A DNA stretch of 15,614 bases from the NCBI GenBank assembly GCA_012514545.1, contig JAAZAC010000082.1, positions 1-15,614 of the forward strand. Reading direction: 5' to 3'. The notes under the pieces were generated by a model. It searched no databases and was not told where the DNA came from. It saw only the letters and a list, made by a program, of their open reading frames with translations. Each line of letters starts with the position of its first letter. The first letter of the stretch is position 1. Position numbers and translations under genes: made by a program. Origin of the DNA: Actinomycetales bacterium. Lineage in GTDB: Bacteria > Actinomycetota > Actinomycetes > Actinomycetales > Cellulomonadaceae. Shown one piece after another: positions 5,810 through 12,323 of this stretch.

Positions 5810-7053
5810 GGGCCGAGCAGGCGGGCGTGCCAGTCGGCCGCGCTGACGTCGGTGAGCGAGGCGACCTGGTCGACGACGACGCGCAGGCGGGCGCCGTCGT
5901 CGGCGGCGGTGGCCCAGTCGGCGGCGAACGGCGGCTCGAGCTGGTCGGGCCGCTCGAACAGCTCGGCGACGAGGTCCCGCAGGAGGCGGCGCTGGCCGGC
6001 GTACAGGGGCTCCATCTCGCGGGGCGCCATGACGAACGCCGCGGCCAGCCCCTTGAGCACGGTGATCTCGGCGAGGACCGTCTCGGGCACCACGAGCGAC
6101 GCGGCGTACCGGGTGAGCGGACCGGTGCCGTACCGCTCGCGGGTCGCGGCGATCGCGCCGCGGCAGAACCGGCCGATGAGGTCGCTCGTCATGTCCTTGA
6201 GCGCGGCGAGGGCCCCGCGGGAGCCGTCGAAGCCGCGCACCCAGCTCGGCATCCGCGGCAGCCGCGCCATCGCCGCCCGCAGCGCCGGCTCCCCCACGGC
6301 CTCCCCGTACCAGGTGCGGGCCGTCGCGACGACGCGGTCGCGCACCTCCGCGTCGGCGAGCACGCCGGGGTCGAGGCGGCCGGCGACCACGGCGTCCTCG
6401 ACGTCGTGCACCGAGTAGGCGATGTCGTCGGCGAGGTCCATCACCTGCGCCTCGAGGCAGCGCACGCCCGGCGGGGCGCCCTCGCGCAGCCACGCGAAGG
6501 CCTCCTGGTCGTCGGGGTACACGCCGAACTTCGTCGTCCGCACGCCGTCGGGCCCGACGGGCGCGTCCGCGGCGCCCCACGGGTACTTCACCGAGGCGTC
6601 GAGGCTCGCGCGCGTGAGGTTGAGGCCGGCGCTCGCGCCGTCCGCGTCGACGACCTTCGGCTCGAGGCGCGTGAGCAGGCGCAGCGTCTGCGCGTTGCCC
6701 TCGAAGCCGCCGACGTGCGCCGTCAGCTCGGCGAGCGCGCGCTCCCCGTTGTGCCCGAACGGCGGGTGGCCGAGGTCGTGCGCGAGGCAGGCGGCGTCGA
6801 CGACGTCGGGGTCGCAGCCGAGGGCCTTGGCGAGCTCGCGGCCCACCTGCGCGACCTCGAGCGTGTGCGTGAGCCGCGTGCGCACGAAGTCGTCGCTGGC
6901 CGGCACGAGGACCTGCGTCTTCGCGCCCAGCCGGCGCAGCGCGGCCGAGTGCACGACGCGCGCGCGGTCGCGCTCGAACGCCGTCCGGGCGGGCGACTTC
7001 GGCGCCTCCGGCACTCGGCGGGCGCGGTCGACGTCGGAGTAGGACGCTGCCAC
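5800..7053 (-). CDS. dgt: Deoxyguanosinetriphosphate triphosphohydrolase-like HD-domain protein
   Basis: The family hydrolyses dNTPs (classically dGTP) to the deoxynucleoside and triphosphate, affecting nucleotide pools. From the GTG at 7053 the protein has 417 residues. The N-terminus has the family pattern RARVVHSAALRRLGAKTQV (30-48). Metal ligands are His63 (RLTHTLEVAQVG), His92-Asp93 (CLAHDLGHPPFGHNGE) and Asp209 or Asp210 (MDLADDIAYSVHD). The C-terminal part is helical, as usual. The frame opens further to a GTG at 7077, but the 7053 GTG is preferred: TAGGGT ends 7 nt before it, and the resulting start (MAASYSDVDRARRVPEAPK) resembles actinobacterial homologues. It lies 48 bp downstream of malG and upstream of dnaG on the same strand. 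The dgt-dnaG order is conserved in Actinobacteria, so the sugar-uptake genes are the variable neighbours. Confidence 0.93.
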   Translation of the reverse strand: MAASYSDVDRARRVPEAPKSPARTAFERDRARVVHSAALRRLGAKTQVLVPASDDFVRTRLTHTLEVAQVGRELAKALGCDPDVVDAACLAHDLGHPPFGHNGERALAELTAHVGGFEGNAQTLRLLTRLEPKVVDADGASAGLNLTRASLDASVKYPWGAADAPVGPDGVRTTKFGVYPDDQEAFAWLREGAPPGVRCLEAQVMDLADDIAYSVHDVEDAVVAGRLDPGVLADAEVRDRVVATARTWYGEAVGEPALRAAMARLPRMPSWVRGFDGSRGALAALKDMTSDLIGRFCRGAIAATRERYGTGPLTRYAASLVVPETVLAEITVLKGLAAAFVMAPREMEPLYAGQRRLLRDLVAELFERPDQLEPPFAADWATAADDGARLRVVVDQVASLTDVSAADWHARLLGPAR

Positions 7054-7060
7054 GAGCGTC

Positions 7061-7066
7061 ACCCTA
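7061..7066 (-). promoter_or_regulatory. -10 element of dgt, leaderless start
   Basis: TAGGGT on the minus strand ends 7 nt before the GTG at 7053, and no Shine-Dalgarno is present. It supports 7053 over the in-frame GTG at 7077, which would lie upstream of the promoter. Confidence 0.6.
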
Positions 7067-7101
7067 GCCAGGCGCACCGCCCGCCCGACGCCGGCCCCCG
7101 C

Positions 7102-8025
7102 TCACCCCTTCACGGCGCCGGCCGTCAGCCCGCCCACGATGTACTTCTGCAGGTACATGAACAGCGCCAGGACCGGCAGCGCGGTGATGACGGCGCCCGC
7201 CGCGAACAGGCCCCAGTTCGCCTCGAGCAGCCGGGACACCCAGCCGTACAGCCCGACGGCGAGCGTCCAGTTCCGCTCGGACTGCAGCACGACGCGGGCG
7301 ATGATGAACTCGCCGAACGTCGAGATGAACGACAGCAGCCCGACCACGGCGAGGATCGGCGAGACCAGCCGCAGGATGATCGTCCAGTAGATCTGGGCGT
7401 GCGTGGCGCCGTCGATCTTCGCGGCCTCGTCGAGCTCGCGCGGGACCGTGTTGAAGAATCCGTACATGAGGAACGTGTTCACGCCGAGCGCCCCGCCCAG
7501 GTAGACGCAGATCAGCGCGATCTTCGAGTTCACGCCCAGCGCGGGCACCACGTTCCCGAGCCCGAGCAGCAGCAGGAAGATCGCGACGAACGCGAGCATC
7601 TGCGGGAACATCTGGATGACCAGCAGCGACGTCAGCCCCGCGCGCCGGCCGGAGAACCGGAAGCGGCTGAACGCGTACGCGGCGGCCGCGCCCATGAGCA
7701 CGGTGCCGACCGCCGTCGCGATCGCGATGACCAGCGTGTTCGCCATCCAGGTCCAGAAGACCGTGCCGTTCAGCGCCCGGAAGTTGGACAGGCTGACCTC
7801 GGCGAAGAGCCGGTTGGAGCCGGTGAGCGTGCCGCCGTCGGACAGCGCCGCCGAGACGACGTAGACGACCGGGAAGGCGGCGTAGACGACGGCGACCACG
7901 CCGACGACGTGCCGCCAGCCGATCTCGGTCAGCCACCGGCGGGCGCCCATCCGGTTGCGCGCGGGCGGCCGCTCCGCGGCGGACGCGGGCCGGGGTGCGG
8001 CGGCGAGGGGGGTGGGAGCGGCCAT
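7102..8025 (-). CDS. malG: Maltose/alpha-glucoside-type ABC transporter permease, MalG-like
   Basis: This is one half of the inner-membrane channel of a carbohydrate importer. The 307-residue protein has a loose Ala/Pro-rich N-terminus of about 30 residues and six predicted membrane segments (first at about 40-60, last at about 275-292). The cytoplasmic EAA loop, which docks to the ATPase, is ELDEAAKIDGATHAQIYWTI (197-216), with the invariant Gly at 206. The C-terminus ends LQKYIVGGLTAGAVKG, a hallmark of MalG proteins, which in E. coli reaches into the ATPase. The ATG at 8025 lies one base after the malF stop and a GAGGAG is about 10 nt upstream, so translation is coupled to malF. There is no ATPase gene in the cluster. 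The substrate is inferred from the adjacent glucosidase. Confidence 0.92.
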   Translation of the reverse strand: MAAPTPLAAAPRPASAAERPPARNRMGARRWLTEIGWRHVVGVVAVVYAAFPVVYVVSAALSDGGTLTGSNRLFAEVSLSNFRALNGTVFWTWMANTLVIAIATAVGTVLMGAAAAYAFSRFRFSGRRAGLTSLLVIQMFPQMLAFVAIFLLLLGLGNVVPALGVNSKIALICVYLGGALGVNTFLMYGFFNTVPRELDEAAKIDGATHAQIYWTIILRLVSPILAVVGLLSFISTFGEFIIARVVLQSERNWTLAVGLYGWVSRLLEANWGLFAAGAVITALPVLALFMYLQKYIVGGLTAGAVKG

Positions 8026-8026
8026 G

Positions 8027-9646
8027 TCAGCTCATCTCCTCGAGCTTGCGGGTCTGGCGGAAGGCGATCGCGGACACGGTCGCGACGATGAGGAAGATGA
8101 CGATCGACAGGGCGCTCGCCAGCCCGTAGTTCTTCGGGGCGGACCCGTCGACGCCGGACACGCTGTAGACCATCGAGATGAGGATGTCCGTGTGCCCGAG
8201 GGGCACCGACGCGTCCGCGAACCTCGGCCCGCCGCCGGTGAGCATGTAGATCAGCGTGAAGTTGTTGAAGTTGAACGCGAACGACGAGATGAGCAGCGGC
8301 GCGGTCGCGACGAGGAGGAGCGGCATGACCACCGACCGCCACGTGCGGAACCGGCCGGCGCCGTCGACCTTGGCGGCCTCGAGCAGGTCGCTCGGGATCG
8401 CCTGCAGCGCGCCCGTCGTGATGAGGAACATGTACGGGAAGCCGAGCCAGAGGTTGACGCCGAGCACGGAGAGCTTGGCGAGCCACGGGTCCGTGAGCCA
8501 CCCGATCTCGGCCCCGCCCAGCAACACCTCGTTGACGAAGCCGAAGCGCCGGTTGAGCAGGCCGGACCACAGCAGCGCGGCGAGGAAGCCCGGGATCGCG
8601 TACGGCAGGATCAGCAGCGTCCGGTAGACCCGGCGGCCGCGCACGCGCGGGTCGTTGAAGACCATCGCGAGGAACAGGCCGAGCAGGAACGTCGTCACGA
8701 CGCTGAGCAGGGCGAACGCGAAGGTCCAGGCGAGGATGCGCAGGAACGGCTGGGCGTACCGCGCGTCCCCGAAGGCGGTGACGAAGTTCTCGGCGCCCAC
8801 CGGGACGCGCCAGCCGACGCCGAGCGTGGTGCCGTCCTCCGCCTCGAACTGCCCCCTGTCGTTCGGGCGGTACACGGTGCCGGTGACCTGGTCCGTCATC
8901 GTGTCGGCGTCGGCGTCGTAGACGAGGGCGGACCGGTACACGTACCCCGTCCGCGCATCCTGCGTGCGGATCGACCCCGCCTCGGCGTCGTCGGAGACGG
9001 GCACGCGCAGCCGGGTCACCTCCTGCTGGCGGGCGAGGACCTCCTGCCGGGACAGCACCGTCCAGCCGGGCACGTCCGCGATGACCCGCCCGTCGACGAC
9101 GGCGTCCGGCACCTCCTCCAGCGGCCGCTCCGCCGTGCCGACGCGGACGGCGTCGTCGACGACGACCGCGAAGCCCAGCGTGCCGCCGTCGTCCGCGACG
9201 ACGGCGAGGGGCACGCCGGCCGTGCCCTCGACGCGCCGCTCGTTCTGGATGAGCAGCGCGTCGATCGCGTGCTCCTTGGTCGAGTTGTGCCCGTCGCCGT
9301 AGTTCGTGAACGCGACGAACCCGGTGTAGGCGACGACGTAGATCTGGTAGACGAGCAGGAACGCCAGCCCGGGCAGGACGTACTTCATGGGCAGCGTGCG
9401 CCGGCTGAAGTAGACGTAGTTGGCCGCCACGAGCAGGGCGACCATCGCCCAGAGGATGCCGAACGACTCCTCCGCCCACGCGGCGAGGACGACGTACACG
9501 CCGAACGCGTCGACGAGCGCCATCAGCGCGATCTTGACGAGGAGCCCTGCGGTGGTGCCGCGCTCGTGCCGCGCGGTCACCCCTGGGCCGCGGGCGCGGT
9601 CGGCGTCGGTCCCGGCGGGCGCCGGACGGGTGGACGAGCTGCTCAT
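8027..9646 (-). CDS. malF: Maltose/alpha-glucoside-type ABC transporter permease, MalF-like
   Basis: This is the partner channel subunit, 539 residues. Two membrane segments lie at about 35-58 and 62-80 and a third at about 90-112. A large extracytoplasmic region of about 185 residues (115-300) follows, equivalent to the P2 loop of E. coli MalF that contacts the binding protein. The transmembrane core follows at about 300-530. The EAA loop is LLEAAKVDGAGRFRTWRSVV (421-440). FNFNNFTLIYMLTGGGP (458-474) is a strong MalF family signature. The ATG at 9646 has GGAG about 8 nt upstream; the open frame continues upstream without a better start. It is followed after one base by malG. Two hairpins separate it from malE, so its mRNA level may be lower than that of malE. 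Confidence 0.93.
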   Translation of the reverse strand: MSSSSTRPAPAGTDADRARGPGVTARHERGTTAGLLVKIALMALVDAFGVYVVLAAWAEESFGILWAMVALLVAANYVYFSRRTLPMKYVLPGLAFLLVYQIYVVAYTGFVAFTNYGDGHNSTKEHAIDALLIQNERRVEGTAGVPLAVVADDGGTLGFAVVVDDAVRVGTAERPLEEVPDAVVDGRVIADVPGWTVLSRQEVLARQQEVTRLRVPVSDDAEAGSIRTQDARTGYVYRSALVYDADADTMTDQVTGTVYRPNDRGQFEAEDGTTLGVGWRVPVGAENFVTAFGDARYAQPFLRILAWTFAFALLSVVTTFLLGLFLAMVFNDPRVRGRRVYRTLLILPYAIPGFLAALLWSGLLNRRFGFVNEVLLGGAEIGWLTDPWLAKLSVLGVNLWLGFPYMFLITTGALQAIPSDLLEAAKVDGAGRFRTWRSVVMPLLLVATAPLLISSFAFNFNNFTLIYMLTGGGPRFADASVPLGHTDILISMVYSVSGVDGSAPKNYGLASALSIVIFLIVATVSAIAFRQTRKLEEMS

Positions 9647-9717
9647 GGGTCGACTCCGCACCGTTGCGAGAGGGTCTGTGGCACGTCCCTGGTGCCGAGT
9701 GTGGCGCAGGGGGCGGG

Positions 9718-9754
9718 GGCGCACCCCTCGAGCGCGGGGCTCGAGGGGTGCGCC
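9718..9754 (-). terminator. Strong stem-loop between malE and malF (attenuator or mRNA stabiliser)
   Basis: Fifteen bases at 9718-9732 (GGCGCACCCCTCGAG) are the exact complement of 9740-9754. One more C-G pair closes a 5-nt loop, giving a 16-bp perfect stem. It lies 72 nt upstream of malF in the direction of transcription. There is no U tract, so it may act as a partial terminator or protect the malE 3' end. Confidence 0.7.
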
Positions 9755-9770
9755 GGGCCGGCCGGGCCGG
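9753..9770. repeat. Direct repeat of a 9-mer between malE and malF
   Basis: CCGGGCCGG occurs twice in tandem (9753-9761 and 9762-9770), between the two hairpins. No function is evident; it may add to local RNA structure. Confidence 0.35.
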
Positions 9771-9781
9771 CGGCGTCGTCA

Positions 9782-9802
9782 GGCCGGGCGTCGCTCCCGG
9801 CC
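9782..9802 (-). terminator. Hairpin directly after the malE stop codon
   Basis: GGCCGGG (9782-9788) pairs perfectly with CCCGGCC (9796-9802) around a 7-nt loop, starting 1 nt beyond the malE stop. With the larger stem further on, it makes a double-hairpin intergenic region of 157 bp. Confidence 0.5.
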
Positions 9803-9803
9803 G

Positions 9804-11039
9804 TCAGGACGCGTCGAGCGCGCCCTGGATGTCGGCGACCATCTTCTCCCAGGTGGAGACCGGGTCCGCGCCGTTGAGGATGTTCGCCTCGGTCACGCCC
9901 CAGAACTCCCAGACGGCACCCATCTCGGGGATCGAGGGCATCGGCACGGCGTCGGCGCCGACCTCGCGGAAGCCCGCGGTGATCGGGTCGGCCGACGCGG
10001 CGTCGGCGGCCGCGACGAGGGCCGGGGGCCGGTCGCCCGCCTCGTAGAGCGCGAGCTGCGCCTCCTCGGTGGCCAGGTAGTTCACGAGGAAGTCGTTCGC
10101 CAGCAGCGCGTTCTCGCTCTGCGCGTTGACGTAGAAGCCCTGCACGCCCACGAACGGCTGGGCGGGCCGGCCGCCGGCCGACGGGATCGGGTCGATCGCC
10201 AGCTCGAGGCCCTCGAAGGACCCGAGCATCCAGGGGCCGCCGATGATGAACGGCGCCTGGCCGTTGGCGAACGCCTCGACCGCGATGTCGTACGTGATGG
10301 CCGTGTCGATGACGCCGGCCGCGCCCTGCGCCGCGAGCCACTGCGCGAAGGCCGCGCCGTTCTCGCCGCCGAGGGCGAGCTCGGCCGTGTAGCTGCCGTC
10401 GTCGTTCTGGACGAACACGGGCGCCCCGAACGAGGTCTGCAGCGGGTACATCGTGTACGGGTCACCCGTCTCGCCGACCTGGATGAGGATCGGGAACTGC
10501 GTGCCGGCCGCCTGGCCCATCGCGACGGCCTCGTCCCACGTGGCCGGGGCCTCGGGGGCCAGGGCCGTGTTGCGGATGAGCGCGATGTTCTCGACGGCGT
10601 ACGGCAGGCCGTAGACCTGGCCCTCGTAGGTGAACGCGTCGAGCGCGACCTGCTCGAACTCCGCGGCCTTGTCGCCGAGCTCGATCGGCGCGACGACGCC
10701 GTTGGCCGTCAGCTCGCCCAGCCAGTCGTGGGCGCCGACGGTGATGTCCGGGCCCTCACCCGTGGGCACCTGGGCGTTGAAGTCGGCGCGGATGTCCTCG
10801 AAGTTCTTCAGCACCGTCTCGACGGTGCTGCCGGTCTCCTCCTCGAAGGCGGCCGCCGCGGCCTCGACCGCGGCCTGGCGGGTCTCGTCGACCCAGACCG
10901 TGAGGGTGCCGCCCTCCGCGGGGGCGGACGTCTCGGGCTGGCCCTCGGCCGGCTCCTCGGACTCGGCGCTGCCGCCGCACGCGGCGAGGGCGAGCGCGGC
11001 GCTCATGGCGACTGCTGTCAGCGTGATGCTCCGACGCAT
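9804..11039 (-). CDS. malE: Maltose/alpha-glucoside-type solute-binding lipoprotein, MalE-like
   Basis: This is the extracellular receptor of the importer, 411 residues. The signal peptide has Arg2-Arg3, a hydrophobic stretch and a lipobox LAAC with Cys21, so it is a membrane-anchored lipoprotein. An acidic, Ser/Pro-rich linker (22-42) leads to the mature fold, which starts GGTLTVWVDETRQAAVEAAAAAF, typical of MalE-type binding proteins. Further family features are GPDITVGAHDWLGELTANG, YGLPYAVENIALIRN and FIIGGPWMLGSFEG. Many Trp/Tyr positions suited to stacking on sugar rings are kept. The ATG at 11039 has GGGAGAG about 6 nt upstream. It is divergent from the LacI-family regulator, and a perfect LacI-type operator lies about 100 bp upstream. 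Preferred sugar: maltose or malto-oligosaccharides are likely, but isomaltose or other alpha-glucosides are possible. Confidence 0.92.
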   Translation of the reverse strand: MRRSITLTAVAMSAALALAACGGSAESEEPAEGQPETSAPAEGGTLTVWVDETRQAAVEAAAAAFEEETGSTVETVLKNFEDIRADFNAQVPTGEGPDITVGAHDWLGELTANGVVAPIELGDKAAEFEQVALDAFTYEGQVYGLPYAVENIALIRNTALAPEAPATWDEAVAMGQAAGTQFPILIQVGETGDPYTMYPLQTSFGAPVFVQNDDGSYTAELALGGENGAAFAQWLAAQGAAGVIDTAITYDIAVEAFANGQAPFIIGGPWMLGSFEGLELAIDPIPSAGGRPAQPFVGVQGFYVNAQSENALLANDFLVNYLATEEAQLALYEAGDRPPALVAAADAASADPITAGFREVGADAVPMPSIPEMGAVWEFWGVTEANILNGADPVSTWEKMVADIQGALDAS

Positions 11040-11112
11040 CGGGGTCTCTCCCAACGACTCGAGATCGGCCCACGGGCGCCGTCGTGCAGCCCCCGTCGGC
11101 CCTGGTGCAGGA

Positions 11113-11142
11113 ACGGTAGGTCGCCGGGTACCGATCATGCAA
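11113..11142 (-). promoter_or_regulatory. Candidate malE promoter
   Basis: On the minus strand TTGCAT (11137-11142, -35) and TACCGT (11113-11118, -10) are separated by 18 bp. The -35 overlaps the perfect operator, so a bound repressor would block it. The predicted leader is about 65-70 nt. This is a motif match only. Confidence 0.45.
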
Positions 11143-11150
11143 ACGTTTGC
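11139..11150. promoter_or_regulatory. LacI-family operator, perfect 12-bp palindrome
   Basis: GCAAACGTTTGC is a perfect palindrome with the central CG typical of LacI/GalR-family operators. It lies in the divergent malE/regulator region, overlaps the candidate malE -35 and sits just upstream of the candidate regulator -10. The adjacent LacI-family protein is the obvious binder. Confidence 0.88.
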
Positions 11151-11152
11151 GG

Positions 11153-11158
11153 TAACTT
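11153..11158 (+). promoter_or_regulatory. Candidate -10 of the regulator-glucosidase operon
   Basis: TAACTT fits TANNNT. It lies 2 bp after the main operator and 3 bp before the second, degenerate one, so repressor binding would also shut off its own gene. No clear -35 is seen. Confidence 0.4.
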
Positions 11159-11161
11159 TCA

Positions 11162-11173
11162 GACAACGATTGC
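11162..11173. promoter_or_regulatory. Second, degenerate LacI-type operator
   Basis: GACAACGATTGC keeps the central CG and most flanking bases of the main operator. The two centres are 23 bp apart, about two helical turns, which places both on nearly the same face of the DNA. Confidence 0.5.
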
Positions 11174-11210
11174 CGACGAGGGTCGCCGGCGTGCCCACGG
11201 GGAGGTCGGG

Positions 11211-12323
11211 ATGTCCTCTACGCTGCGGCACGTGCGCACCCGTCTGAAGGACCTCGCCGAACAGGCAGGGGTCAGCACCGCCACGGTGTCCCGCGTGCTC
11301 AACGGCAAGCCGGGGGTCGCGGCGGAGACCCGCAAGGCCGTCCTCGCGGCCCTCGACGTGCTCGGCTACGACCGGCCGGAGAAGTTGCGCAACCGGTCAC
11401 AGGGCCTCGTCGGCCTCATCGTCCCCGAGCTCGACAACCCCGTCTTCCCGGCGCTCGCGCAGGCGATCGAGACGACGCTGTCCGACCGCGGCTACACCCC
11501 GCTGCTGTGCACCCAGTCCCCCGGTGGCACCACCGAGGACGAGTACATCGAGATGCTCATCGAGCACGGCGTCGACGGGATCGTCTTCGTCTCCGGCCGT
11601 CACGCCGACACGACCGCCTCGACCGAGCGCTACCACCGCCTGCGCGGCCGCGGCCTGCCGATCGTCTTCGTCAACGGCTACGCGGCCGGCGTCGACGCCC
11701 CCGCCGTCTCCACCGACGACGCCGTCGCCGTCACCCTCGCCGTGCGGCACCTGCGCAGCCTCGGGCACGAGCGCATCGGCCTCGCCGTCGGGCCCGACCG
11801 GTACGTCCCGTCCCGGCGCAAGATCGCGACCTTCACCGCGCTGCTCGCCGAGCAGCGCCCCGACGAGGACGCCGAGCAGCACGTGGTCTCCACCCTGTTC
11901 ACCGTGGAGGGCGGCCAGGTCGCGGGCGGCGAGCTCATCGACAGCGGCCACACGGCGGTCGTCTGCGGCAGCGACCTCATGGCCCTCGGCGTCATCCGCG
12001 CCGCCCGCAGCCGGGGCCTGCGCGTCCCCGAGGACGTCTCCGTCGTCGGGTTCGACGACTCGCCGCTCATCGCCTTCACCGACCCGCCGCTGACCACGCT
12101 GCGCCAGCCCGTCGTCGCCATGGGCAAGGCGGCCGTCAGCGCGCTCATGGCCGAGATCGGCGGCACGCGGGTGTCCCGCACCGAGCTCCTCTTCCACCCC
12201 GAGCTCATCGTCCGCGGGTCCACCGGACCCGCCCCGGCCGCCCCGGCCGCCCCCGCCGCCCCCGCGGCGCCGACGACCACCGGTTCGGCCGAACCGACCC
12301 CCCGAGCCGCAGGAGTGCCGTGA
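11211..12323 (+). CDS. LacI/GalR-family transcriptional regulator of the alpha-glucoside locus (MalR-like)
   Basis: The 370-residue protein has an N-terminal helix-turn-helix and hinge (RLKDLAEQAGVSTATVSRVL, 11-30, then NGKPGVAAETRKAVLAAL), the classic LacI signature. A periplasmic-binding-protein-like sensor domain covers about 65-335, with LVGLIVPELDNPVFPALAQA (66-85), GLPIVFVN, LGHERIGLAVG, VVCGSDLMALGVI and VVGFDDSPLIAF. It probably represses malEFG and its own operon and is released by a sugar ligand. The ATG at 11211 is preceded by GGGGAGG (11199-11205), 5 nt away. The last 35 or so residues form an unusual Ala/Pro-rich tail beyond the normal family end. The TGA overlaps the GTG of the glucosidase gene by 4 bases (GTGA), so the two are translationally coupled. 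Confidence 0.94.
   Translation: MSSTLRHVRTRLKDLAEQAGVSTATVSRVLNGKPGVAAETRKAVLAALDVLGYDRPEKLRNRSQGLVGLIVPELDNPVFPALAQAIETTLSDRGYTPLLCTQSPGGTTEDEYIEMLIEHGVDGIVFVSGRHADTTASTERYHRLRGRGLPIVFVNGYAAGVDAPAVSTDDAVAVTLAVRHLRSLGHERIGLAVGPDRYVPSRRKIATFTALLAEQRPDEDAEQHVVSTLFTVEGGQVAGGELIDSGHTAVVCGSDLMALGVIRAARSRGLRVPEDVSVVGFDDSPLIAFTDPPLTTLRQPVVAMGKAAVSALMAEIGGTRVSRTELLFHPELIVRGSTGPAPAAPAAPAAPAAPTTTGSAEPTPRAAGVP
12231..12266 (+). repeat. 9-bp tandem repeat encoding Ala-Pro-Ala units
   Basis: Four copies of a 9-mer, two of GCCCCGGCC then variants GCCCCCGCC and GCCCCCGCG, run in frame near the 3' end of the regulator gene. They encode APA repeats. Copy number could vary by slippage without a frameshift. 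Confidence 0.7.
12311..12315 (+). promoter_or_regulatory. Shine-Dalgarno of the GH13 gene inside the regulator gene
   Basis: AGGAG lies 4 nt before the GTG at 12320 and supports that start, which overlaps the regulator stop. Confidence 0.6.

Noticed and set aside
3545..6418. Very long plus-strand open frame opposite dnaG and dgt
   Set aside because: Its low-complexity His/Arg/Ala-rich translation has no recognisable domain, and the opposite strand encodes DnaG and the dGTPase with all motifs intact.
7054..7077. Longer dgt start at the GTG at 7077
   Set aside because: It would place the TAGGGT element inside the coding region and adds eight residues that do not look like the family N-terminus. 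It stays possible if malG transcripts read through.
5827..9877. Long plus-strand open frames opposite dgt and malGFE
   Set aside because: They are antisense shadows made possible by high GC; compositions are dominated by Arg, Asp, Glu and His, with no domain.
11507..12319. Open frame in front of the GH13 gene
   Set aside because: It is an Arg/Pro-rich shadow of the LacI-family regulator; the enzyme begins at the GTG overlapping the regulator stop.
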